A DNA stretch of 64,000 bases, taken from assembly GCA_963576565.1 (NCBI GenBank), contig OY755038.1:176318907-176382906 (forward strand), read 5' to 3'. Position numbers and translations under genes: made by a program. This DNA is from Aspidapion aeneum (Eukaryota > Arthropoda > Insecta > Coleoptera > Brentidae). The notes below the pieces were generated by a model. It did no database searches and was not told where the DNA came from. It worked only from the letters and a program-made list of their open reading frames with translations. Of this stretch, positions 10,638 to 20,503 are shown piece after piece (positions within the stretch are counted from its first letter, which is position 1; each line of letters opens with the position of its first letter).

Positions 10638-11061
10638 TGTTACGGGTTCACAACGACAAATTAAAACTCGCAATTGTTGAAAACGATGCGTCAATTTATT
10701 TCGACAAATTATGTACAAAAACACGCACTAATAACTTGCTAATAATTCACTACTATAATCGGTCTATTAACTTCGTGTTAATATCTCACGACCACTACAG
10801 TATGTTATCTGTGACTGACTGACTGACTGATGCACGACGTCCGGCCTTATATATGAGGGCTGCCTACTATTCGAGAACCCTTCCATCATTGTTCGATTCG
10901 CAATCATTCCAGCCCTTTTCTAGACTTTCGCATACCAGTTTGTCACAGATAACGCAACTAAAACCTAGATTAAGAATACAACCATAAAATACGTCAACCT
11001 AATACTACACTAAACCTAAATAAATTCTAACTATAAAATTTAAATACTTACATTTGTAACA
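10638..11061 (-). repeat. Gypsy 5' LTR
   Basis: 424 bp. Near-identical to 4903-5322: three substitutions plus one extra GACT unit. Confidence 0.92.
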
Positions 11062-11150
11062 ATATGAAATACTCGCGGCGGTGCAATGCGAGTAAATTAC
11101 AAGTTGTTGCGCCATCTAGCGGACTGGCTCGAGCACTCGAAAGTTTAAAC

Positions 11151-11577
11151 ACTTTTAGTTGCTACGTGATTACGTGGTTTTAATACCACATTAATGGACG
11201 AAACTTGTCATAGATGGCGCTTCGGCGTCTCAGACAAGACGATGCCAGTGTGTTTAAACTTTCGAGTGCTCGAGCCAGTCCGCTAGATGGCGCAACAACT
11301 TGTAATTTACTCGCATTGCACCGCCGCGAGTATTTCATATATAGGAGTTGGTTTTGGTTAAAATTGGGGTTTGCTGTTCTCTACTGATGACGTGAAACAC
11401 ACAGAAACGTACGTCTAGAGATGCAACCTTGTGTAAGTAGGAAAACAACCAAAATCAACTCTTCCCTCTCCTTCTGACACTCGCAAGTTAGGCACACATA
11501 CCTTTGTGTGAAGTATAAAATTCATTTTGATTTTTATCGATCCACACACAGCACGTTTTCCATCTTTCTTCTTTGCA
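11151..11577 (-). repeat. 455-bp repeat, copy 4 (inverted)
   Basis: Reverse-complement copy of the unit seen at 3787-4902, forming a head-to-head junction with the end of copy 3 near 11150. It extends to ATGCAAAGAAG on the reverse strand, about 48 bp beyond the left end of copy 1. Confidence 0.8.
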
Positions 11578-12146
11578 TAACTTTTTTACCTTCTTTTCGC
11601 CTCAATTCTCTACTTGGTCTTAATTTCTCTGTTTTAAACTTTCTAAATTATCTTTGACACCTACTTGTCGTACAAGGTGACCCCTTGCTGGGTCTACCTC
11701 CTTCTCTTCTGCCTCAAAAGCTCTAGCTAAAACCATTTTCTTATGGACTAAACGCACAGCATCTCCTGTTCTACACAAGACCCTAGCTACAAGTAATCTT
11801 CTAGTATTATTTAACACCGATTCCAGAACTATTTGCTTGGTATCCACTTTGGATAATTGGCGAACAGCAGCTGGACAAAGTGCATGACTGTGTGGCGGTA
11901 AAAGTAAGTCTTTTTTTAAGTGTACAGGCAAACTTTTTTTGTCTTACTCTCTTTTATTAACTTCTTCGGAGGTAGTATATTTACCAGGCCTCCCTTCTTG
12001 TGTGCTTTCTTGAAAACTTCTTCTGTGGTTTGTAAAAAACCTTCATTTTTCAACACCATAGAGTTTTCGATCTCAGAAGCTGTAGTCTTCCATTGCTTCG
12101 TCGTTTGGGTCATCACTTGTTTGTATGGTAGTTTGCTTGACGCCAA
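11578..12146 (-). pseudogene. Old Gypsy, protease-RT linker region
   Basis: Two overlapping broken frames on the minus strand (12146-11916 and 11931-11620). The second contains LLVARVLCRTGDAVRL and ARAFEAEE, which resemble the stretch between protease and RT in Gypsy pol proteins. It joins directly to the fold-back block, and the RT continues on the other side near 3600. Inference from position and weak similarity only. Confidence 0.45.
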
Positions 12147-12319
12147 GTTTGTCGTCCTAAGCTCTTAAGTTCTCAGGAAGCTTCCTTACCTGAGAGCTTG
12201 TAATGGTTCCTTTCTCCTTAGACAAAGTAAGCTTCTTCAACTCCTTCGTAACGTCTTAAACTTGCTTTGATAAATTATCAATTAGAACGACGGTTTGTCT
12301 GCAAGTTGCACTAGACACA

Positions 12320-12535
12320 CTATCTGAGGTTACTTACTCTCTCAAAAGCATACATCATATTATTTCCCCAGTCTATCTTTACTCCATACTTGTGTAAGAA
12401 GTCTCGTCCCAACAATATATTCGCCCCAAAACTATCCGCATCTATCACGAAAAATTTATGAGGCACTTCTAATTCTTCTACAAACATAATCGAACACAAT
12501 ACCTGTCCCTGTGTGGGTATTGTGTTTCCTTGCAC
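12320..12535 (-). pseudogene. Old Gypsy aspartic protease fragment
   Basis: A 71-codon fragment with HKFFVIDADSFGANILLGRD, the second half of a retroviral-like aspartic protease (the I-L-G-x-D motif). The active-site Asp region is missing. It belongs with the gag remains at 13.86-14.56 kb and the pol remains at 2.37-3.6 kb as one old element. Confidence 0.6.
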
Positions 12536-12649
12536 ATCGACTAGTCATCGTTTGGCGTCAAAAAGTCTAGGGATCCCCTTCACTAAATAGGTTTTAAGTA
12601 CTCTTTGTTTGAAACTCGTAGACAATGATTGAGTAGAAATAAAATTTAG

Positions 12650-13787
12650 GACTTCCATTGTCTTTATTTATTTTAAACACGACGTTTCGGTTAGTAAGTA
12701 TCTCTAACCGTTTTCAAGTGTAAACTAAACTGGGTGAAGGGGTTGATGGATCTGTTGAAGATCTGACTCCGTAACTCTTACTTTTCAGTGAAAGATAAGT
12801 TTTACTTTACTTTCGCCATTGGTAGCAAACATCTACATGAAGTGGTTCTATGGCTGCGATACATGAATGACACATTTATTATATGGCCGAAAAATGATGA
12901 CGAACTACAGAATTTTCTACACCATCTGCCAAACGATTAGACGAAAACATTCTGTTGCTACAAAACAAGGAGTTATAAGAAGATTGCATTTAAGAGCAAT
13001 TAATATTTGTAGTAATAATGAAGAATTAACCACAGAAATTAACAACGTTAAAAAGGACTTACAACAGAATGGGTATTCCGAAAAATTAATAAACTTAAGG
13101 ATCTCTAAAATTAAAAACAAAATAAATTTAGCAAATTCTCAAAATAATTATCCGTTAAGTGTTATTAACATTCCATATGTTCAACGGATTTCCAAAAACG
13201 TAAGACTAATAGTCAAGCACTATAATATAAAAACAGTATTTTCATCGGGAAATACGATAAGGAGTTTTGTAACTAAAACAAAACCAGAAAATCCCTCAAA
13301 TATGAAGGAATATATTTAACAAATCCCATGTGAGTGTGGTAAATTATATGTAGGTGAAACGAGACGCCCTCTTCAGGTTAGAGTAAATGAATATTAAAAA
13401 ACAGTATCCAATTAGGGGATATTGAAAAATCCGGTTTAGCCTATCATGCATGGTGAAATGGTCACAGGATTCCGTGGTCAGAAGCTAAAGTCTTGCGTAA
13501 GGAGTTGCATTGGCGAAAACGAAAGTTTATTGAAGCTGCGTTTATAATGCAGAATAAAGGAGTTTTCAGTCAACCAAGCACGGACATACCAAACATATGG
13601 AAACCACTCCTTAAGGGAAACAGGCATCTTAGGATTAAAAAGGGGGGCAGGCCGTCACACCTGACTGCACACCAAGTAGTATAAGTAGTAGCCTAGAGAC
13701 TAGATTGTTTAGTTTATACTTGAAAACGGTTAGAGATACTTGCTAACCGAAACGTCGTGTTTAAAATAAATAAAGACAATGGAAGTC
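12650..13787 (+). mobile_element. Penelope-like element, internally deleted
   Basis: A plus-strand insertion in the old Gypsy. The ends (12650-12730 and 13715-13787) are inverted copies of about 70 bp containing AACCGAAACGTCGTGTTT. The interior has recognisable Penelope-type protein pieces: an RT fragment (SPLVANIYMKWF near 12815; catalytic motif YMND near 12860 where YVDD is usual; then the DTFIIW region), a linker, and a GIY-YIG endonuclease with CGKLYVGETRRPL near 13340. Reading frames change several times. It cannot move by itself. Confidence 0.8.
12780..13684 (+). pseudogene. Penelope RT and GIY-YIG endonuclease remnants
   Basis: Pieces in order: RT palm end around 12790-12960, partly in a frame other than the 12867-13319 open frame. 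Next, the 12867-13319 frame gives the connecting domain. After a TAA at 13317, the GIY-YIG nuclease continues (LYVGETRRPLQVRV). Finally 13493-13684 gives the C-terminus (ELHWRKRKFIEAAFIM, then SQPSTDIPNIWKPLL), which is characteristic of Penelope-like proteins. Stops and frameshifts separate the parts, and part of the RT is deleted. Confidence 0.75.
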
Positions 13788-13859
13788 TGAAAGTTTATTT
13801 CTGGGTTTTGCGTAGTTAGCTCCGGAGTCTACCAGTGCTATACACACACGTCCAATAAT

Positions 13860-14560
13860 TTTTACTATAATTACATTAAACGGCTGCACGCATCAAATGT
13901 CCCTTTTGTTGATATTTGAAACAAATGACGTGCCTTTTGAGAGCTCTGCAAAATCTGAAAGTATGAACAACTCTGTGGTACAATGTACACGTCAAGGTTT
14001 TAGATGGTGTAAATGTCTTATTGCTTGAAACTGGTTCCGCCACTGTACGTGGGAGTACCAAATTTTCGATACTTTCTTCTCTCTCAGCTATTTCTAATGC
14101 TTCGTCTAAAGTACTGGGATTGTTGGAGAATACCTCTTGAAGTTTATCCTTAACATCTTATTTGCTGGCCTGCGTACTGGTTAGAGTTAAACTAGCTGAA
14201 AGTTTTAAACGGGATCGAGGATCCACGTACATGTTGTCTAATAAGTTGAGTCCGTAGTGCCTTCTTTAGGTCGGCCCAGCTGGTGGTTGATGATTTTAAT
14301 TGTGGTTCACTGTGCTTAAGCAATAGCTTGGCTTTAAAGCCTTATTGCAAACGTGCTACACTAACCTTTTGTTGTTGATAAAAATTCGTCTATGCTGGTT
14401 TGACCTTTGTAGGTAAGTATAGAATCGATACCTACTTGTACATGTTTTGCTACCTCTGTATGTTAATAGGGGTTAGGGCTGTTGGTGCGTTACCGTCTTG
14501 GGCCATGTTCGCGTAGGAGCTATGGACTTTCTATCGTGACCTAGAACTTTTCGGCAATAT
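13860..14560 (-). pseudogene. Old Gypsy gag remnant
   Basis: On the minus strand a Gag C-terminal stretch is readable (STLDEALEIAEREESIEN near 14120-14060), followed by a degraded zinc knuckle (CFKYQQKGHLMRA near 13900, with key Cys lost). Upstream sequence to about 14560 has gag-like character but many stops. The Penelope-like element lies just downstream. Confidence 0.55.
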
Positions 14561-16189
14561 ATTAATTGATATCGTAACCCTTCTCATCTTCTATCTGTGC
14601 TTCTCTCTCTAAATCTGCCAAAAATCGATCCTACCGACTGCGCCACTTAAGTCCGAATTTATGCTGCTTAAGTCGAGCAGAGAAAGTAATAGTGATATTA
14701 AAAGGCTCTTTAAATTCTGTTTTTATATTTTCATTTTAAAACGTTAGTGCAAAATTTGCAAAAACAAAGCGATGTCAACAGAATGTTTTCAATAATACCA
14801 TCGATTAACAATTTCAAACATTTAAACACAATTTTTTTCCAAGAGGATAACCACAATATAGTCTAGAACATAATTGTTTGATTTAAGTTTAAAAGGCATA
14901 TTATTTTCTTTTAAACACAAAAACACTGGTATTAGAGTCTAGGTTTTACAAGTTCCTATAAAATTACATACAAATGTCTCGTTTCTCTTATGATTTATAT
15001 ATTCACTACTAAAAGTGTTTATGGATTTCAACAACCTGCATCTGGTTACGCAAAATACTGATTTTTAGCTTTTTATAGATTACTTCTTCAACTGTCTTAT
15101 CTTTTTTAAGTTAATAGTTTCACTGTGTTTTGGATACTAATTCTAATATTCGCGACTCGTCCTTCTTTATCCCAAAATCTGTTGTTCATTTTTAAGGTAG
15201 ATATTCAAAACTAATTCGTCAAATTTAAAATACAAGGTAATAAATGATTATCATTTAATTTTTGTTTGACATATTCATTATTAATTACTATCTACTATTT
15301 TTTATATTGCTTTACTAATATAAAATGAATTATTATTTTGTTTTTTTTTATCTTTGATCTATTAATTTTACAGGTGCTGTGCTAAATTTAAACACCTATT
15401 TGCTTTATTAAAATGAATTTAAAATTCAGTCTAAAGTTGAACTCGCCTCTCCATCGGTTGGTCGGTAGTGAAAAGTGTGCGTCAGATAAATAGTGGCTTG
15501 TTCCTTATTAATGAATAATTTTGAAGGTGATTATTATTTTACAACAATACCTGTGAATGTTTAGTGCTTGGTAAAGTTTAGTTTTATTTTCTTTTAAGTA
15601 GGTTTGACATTTTACTATGTTGATAAGTAGTTTTTTATTTTTTATTTTATTTTTAGAGATTTGATTTCTTATTGCTTTGTTTTAAAACAATTTATGACCT
15701 TTGTATTTCGGTTAAATAAGGGTTGTATGCTGACTGTTAAAACTCCGAAACCCTCATAATTTAGGTTCATCACACTACAACTGTTGTAGTAAAACTGTAA
15801 GTGGAGCTTAAAGTAATTAAAAGCTAAAAACTAAATAGTTACTTATGTGCATTTGATAAACCACATAGGAAAAAGCTATACTGGCCATAAGGAAACCTGC
15901 TTAGGAAGAAAAAACTAATTTAGCAAGTGTGTAAATATGAACAGAAGCAAATTATTTTCCTAATCCCCTCCCGATTCTTTTTTTTCGACTACCATGCCGA
16001 GTCGTATGAATTTTATTGCATTGTCTACTACGCAGATTTAAAAGGAAATTTAATGTCGATGCTTTAAAGCGACGTCGTTTGTTCTTCCGCCAAATCTAGT
16101 GTAAAATTTTACATCTAGTGTTTTACCTCTTCTTTTAACTTTTATATCACAGGTCACCGGGAAGTTTTTCTTTTTCTAAGCAGGCTTCC
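14561..16189. other. Non-coding stretch, nothing recognised
   Basis: AT-rich DNA without frames above about 60 codons and without repeats that I can support. Confidence 0.4.
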
Positions 16190-16192
16190 TTA

Positions 16193-16493
16193 AGGGGCCT
16201 ACAGACACGCGAACATTTCCAGAGATGAGTACGCGCGTACAAGTTTGCGCATACTAATCTCTTCGTGTGTAGACAATATCCGCCTAAAATATCTCTCGAA
16301 GATTAGTTCGCGCGCACAATGTACGCGAGCAAATCTCTCGGTGTCTAGGCAAAACGCATTGATAATATCGTGTTTATGTTTAGAAAGTTTAATTTTGTCT
16401 TCGTGTGTGTAGGCAATTCCACCAAACGTACATGTATGCAGAGATTAGTTCGCGTACTAATCTCTGGAAATGTTCGCGTGTCTGTAGGCCCCT
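16193..16493. mobile_element. 301-bp MITE with TTA duplication
   Basis: The inverted ends begin AGGGGCCTACAGACACGCG and continue for about 40 bp. They are flanked by TTA on both sides (16190-16192 and 16494-16496). A 3-bp TTA duplication fits the PIF/Harbinger group. The interior repeats short CGCG-rich motifs and codes for nothing. Confidence 0.75.
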
Positions 16494-16496
16494 TTA

Positions 16497-18133
16497 TGGT
16501 TAGCATAACTTTTTTCTATGTAGTATACCTACAACATGCTGCAGTCAGCAAAAATAATAATTAAGAGGCTGTTGTAAAAAAAATCAATAGATGCTGCAGA
16601 TGTTGCACAATTTTTTTTGTAAATTGTAAAATTATTTGTTAATTTACGTGACTTTTCCGGCATTTTTTTATGTGTTAAAATTGGTTGTAAAACTCAATTT
16701 ATAGTTCCTAATGACTAAATTTAACGTTTTTGAACTATTCACTGTTTTTTGTAATTGTCTCAGACACATGTAAATTTAATGTAATTTTATGGTATATTTT
16801 TATCTCAGGTGATATAAATGTGTTGACATACAAAAATGTCAAAAAAGTCATTGGCGTACACTTTTTTTTTACAAAGTATTTGCTAAGGTCATCCCTGGTA
16901 CGCCACTGGACTTGCTAATTGCATCTTCTTGAGAGCCAAAGTAGGCCCTTTATACTAGAAATATATCTGCCAATTTTCAATGAAATCAAGCGAACGATGT
17001 TGAAGATATTTACAAAAAACAATTTTTTTTTTCAAAGTTTAACACCCTGTATCTTGCTGGATATGCATTTTCGGGCCTATGCTTATTTAAACTTTTCTTC
17101 CTAAAATGACTCCAGGAATCGCCCCCTGAAGTTTGGCTACATACTTTATTAACACCCTGTATATAAATTTTACATAAAACTTAAATTACAAAAAAAAAAC
17201 AGTTTCACCAAAAAAAGTGTTAATGCAAATTGGCTTTAATTTTTCGTATATTCAGTTTATTAGGCAGTCTGTAGTGCTTTATAGTTTGCGAATATTATTT
17301 AAACTACTGTAATTTTCTCTGCATTTTAAATATCTAAAATTAAGAATGTATTCTGATAATCCTATGTATGTAGTTTTATTTAAAAAAATGTGTAAGAAAT
17401 AAAACTAATGTGGCCAAATCTCTTTTTTCTGCGTGCAACTTTAATTTAGAGCTCTCGGGTTCATGCTTTGCCTTCAATCTACCTTTACCAGAGACGACGA
17501 AATCTACCCTTTCTTTAAGTCACGTGACTTTCAGTTTAACTCTCTTGCATATGATCACACGCGCATTCTGGTTTCTCGTACGGTTTTATGACTGTCAAAT
17601 GTGATGATGGAACGGATTCTATGCCTCCCCCCTATGAATTTAATTAATTTACACATTTCCTTTAACATCCATATATTAGTGATAAGTATAGGTATGTAGG
17701 TATAACTAATTGATTAACATTTGTAACTAGATATTTTATTTTTCGTAAAATAACACGTTCATTATTTTTGGATAAAATTAGCCCATTGCCCTAAAATAAA
17801 ATAAAAATAGTTATTATTTATGTAAAACCTTTTATAAATAGGGTTGGTTTATTAAGTAGAAGGTACAGGTAGTTTGATGAAGGTAGATAAGGTTACCATC
17901 AAACAACGAAATATCTTAGCCCTAGGAGATGCCTAGGAGTGACTCATTACCTAGGCTTAAAGTGTTTTTTGGCAATAGGTCCTTATTTGATATTTTTATA
18001 ACAGGCGCGGCTCGTGACGCAGGCGAGGTGAAGGGGTACATAACAAACACCAGTAAGTATACAAGTTATTATCTTTTAAAACTTGTTGCTTCCTAGACCT
18101 CCTAGAACATGGTACACCAGTTGAAAGACATTA
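16497..18133. other. Non-coding stretch with two CACCCTGTAT motifs
   Basis: No supported gene. AACACCCTGTAT occurs at 17041 and 17151 in the same orientation. It resembles terminal sequences of some insect DNA elements, but I cannot define an element. Confidence 0.35.
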
Positions 18134-18414
18134 GAGACTTATTGGAATAAAACCTGACTTTATTCTAGACTCGACTTTATTATTATGACACATTTGCACA
18201 GAAAACTAACAGCTGACCTCTCAAAATTGACATATCAAAGCCAAATTTAATAAAACAGTCGCTAACTTCCATTTAATAAATACCGACACGAATAAATCCG
18301 GTTTTTAAATACACAAAGGCCGAATTTTGAAGCAGAGCAGCTGCTTTTTATATGCAAATCTGTCACCATAGGGTCGATGTTTAAATAAGGTCAGGTTTTA
18401 TTCCAATAAGTCCC
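18134..18414. mobile_element. 281-bp MITE
   Basis: Inverted ends G(A/G)GACTTATTGGAATAA continue through AACCTGAC for about 28 bp. TA lies immediately outside both ends, a possible duplication. The core is non-coding. Confidence 0.65.
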
Positions 18415-19498
18415 TATTAACAACATATTTATAGGCACAAAGTTTTATTTCGTTTTACCTCTTAATTTTAGATACGTATGTACACCGAAAAATAATGTCG
18501 AGTGTCCTTTCTATTTTAAAATGAATATTTTAAGTCTGGACATGAATACATGAATACTTGTGGGTGTGCAGCGTTAATTGTTATAATTGCGAGAAATATA
18601 AAAATGGCACAAAATTTATGGATGAAATAATTTTTTATTTGTTCAATTTCAATTGTATTTAAGAAAGAGAAAGCGCAAGGGATTAACAAGAGCCAAAGAA
18701 AGCAAGTTTCCATTGGCCCGCCTTCCAAAAAAGTGATCACTTGAGGGACTAAGGGTCTTCTACATTTATGTTCTCGACCGTAAACACTCCTGTTCTCAGA
18801 CCTTTTCAATTGTGCCAGGAATGGTGCAAATGAGTAAATGACTTGGAAGTGCACACTGTCCTTAATTTCCTATACCCGGTATCGAGTTTTTTGGTTTTGG
18901 TAAAACTACCGAAAGTTCTTTTAAGGCCCATTCAAGGTCGTCAAATGTTGATCTTATTTACCCTCTGGTCTTCCCTAGTTTAATTATCCTTTCTCCGATC
19001 CCTTCCTGGCCAGTTTATGGAATTTTTAATTGGCCTGGAGGAGGAGCTTGACATTATTTTTCACCACTAGATTCTGACGTATTTTGAAGCATTCTTTAAC
19101 AATTTTCGAAACTTATCTTATTTACATATACAATAATTAATAATAATACAATATATATATATGTTTCGACCAAGACCAACATAGAGTTGAACTTCACATA
19201 AGTCTAATAAGATCTCATTGTTTGCATTGTTAAAGTGCACAAAATTGGCCGTTGTAAGTAAACGATAACCGTGAAGCAGCCCGCCTGATTGTCTGGTTAA
19301 AATTTAACCAATGGCAGAAACGCATTAAAAGTATTTTATAAGAGAGAGAATAAAATTGAAATAAATTGGATATTTCTTTCTCTAGTTCACGGCTTAACAC
19401 TCTTCTTATTGCGTAATGACATACGCGCTATATAGTATTGAAATATATTTGAGAACTGCCATACACAGTAAGGCTTTCTTTTCCCAAACGATTGAATA
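18415..19498. other. Non-coding stretch, nothing recognised
   Basis: Contains a 112-codon minus-strand frame (18854-18516) that resembles no family I know and probably arises by chance, plus a short TA microsatellite near 19150. Confidence 0.35.
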
Positions 19499-19661
19499 AG
19501 CCACGTCTAGATCAATAAATTTGTGTGTTGAATTCGATAAAAATATTTGCGGCGCAAATATTTTTATTTTTATTAATTTGTGACGCAAATATGTGCGCTG
19601 TGTTGGTGTATTTACCGCGATCCATTTTCGTGCGTAGTTAGTTTACTGATGTGGTGGTGTT

Positions 19662-19667
19662 TGCATT
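19662..19667 (+). repeat. Polinton target-site duplication, left
   Basis: TGCATT immediately before the first AG of the palindromic element; identical to 37655-37660. Polintons are known to make 6-bp duplications. Confidence 0.88.
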
Positions 19668-20503
19668 AGTAGAGTATATATGAGGGTTCTGGCTCACTTT
19701 TTCCATGTAAATCCCCATAAGACGAAAACGTGGTAATTTTTTGGATGTCACAGAATATTTCATTCGAGGCAGTAATTTCCCCAGTTATCTTTTTTGTACT
19801 ACCCATTCTAACCTTCTATAAATTTTTGACCATCATCTGACCCTTTAGGTCTTGCTGATCATCTTGTACATCGAGCAGACCTGTAACTTGCTATATTGTG
19901 CTTGTTGCAGGACTGTAGTTAACTTACCTAAAGGGTGGGTTACTTGAAAGCGATTATAATGTTTTAACGAATGTCTATTAATTCTTTCAGTTTAAATCCC
20001 TTAATTTTCACCACTTAAAATGTTTGAATAGATAGTTCGCTTTTTTATCTTTTATATGTAGTATTACATACTTGGACTAGGTTCATAGTAAACACTTTAG
20101 AATAATGTTTATTTGTTTATTTTAAATAAGTTTTATATACGAATACAACTAAATATATAATCTTATTCATAGCATAAAGAAATATATTATATTCTTCTAT
20201 GATCATAGTTATCATAGATGCTTATAGCTGGGTAGACTTACAAGTTCTATTAATTATATTTAGATGGTATATTATAATAACATTATAGGTACTATGATTA
20301 TCATTATATAAATATTTATTTTTACATTAACATATTAGGCGTTACTAGACATGCTAATTCTACAGGTTTATAATAAATTATATAGGCAAAACTAAGATTA
20401 AATTTAGATTATACTTATATTATATAGTTCACTATTAAAAATATCTAACCAAACACAATATAAATAAATACACCATTATTAAAATTACAGTTAACCTAAG
20501 TCA
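19668..20503. other. Polinton end, non-coding
   Basis: The outer 836 bp of the left arm: terminal repeat sequence and AT-rich DNA downstream of the polymerase stop. TTATTTTAA and TAAATA runs could supply polyadenylation. Mirrored at 36817-37654. Confidence 0.6.

Larger units (their letters stand above)
4903..11061 (-). mobile_element. Young Gypsy-type LTR retrotransposon
   Basis: A 6159-bp element on the minus strand. LTRs at 4903-5322 and 10638-11061 begin TGTTAC and end GTAACA. The target duplication is ATAT (4899-4902 and 11062-11065). The LTRs differ by three substitutions and one 4-bp (GACT) indel, under 1%, so the insertion is recent. On the coding strand the order is LTR, primer-binding site, long leader with tandem repeats, gag, protease, RT, RNase H, integrase, polypurine tract, LTR. 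Gene order PR-RT-RH-IN places it in Gypsy (Metaviridae-type), not Copia. No env frame follows the integrase, whose stop lies 13 bp from the LTR. Several breaks in gag and pol show it is defective. Confidence 0.93.
3787..11577. mobile_element. Fold-back block of 455-bp repeats, interrupted by a young Gypsy
   Basis: Three direct copies of a unit of about 455 bp (starts near 3787, 4241 and 4697) are followed by one inverted copy (about 11151-11577). The third copy is split by the Gypsy element 4903-11061: it runs to 4902 and resumes at 11062. The unit has no long conserved frame. A 70-codon frame opens in copies 1 and 2 (4115-3903 and 4569-4357, minus strand) but shifts in the inverted copy. The unit contains an exact splice-donor-like CAGGTAAG. 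The block lies inside the pol region of an older Gypsy element. The right end carries about 48 bp more of the unit than the left end. Confidence 0.65.

Noticed and set aside
3787..11577. 455-bp units as LTRs of the old Gypsy
   Set aside because: They lie inside its pol region, not at its ends, and one copy is inverted.
13700..13790. Hammerhead ribozyme in the Penelope end
   Set aside because: A GAAAC core is present but no CTGATGA-type core could be found within reach.
17041..17165. Mariner-type element bounded by AACACCCTGTAT motifs
   Set aside because: Both motifs are in the same orientation and no inverted pair could be found.
18516..18854. 112-codon minus-strand frame as a gene
   Set aside because: No similarity recognised, AT-rich composition like its surroundings, and no supporting splice or promoter signals.
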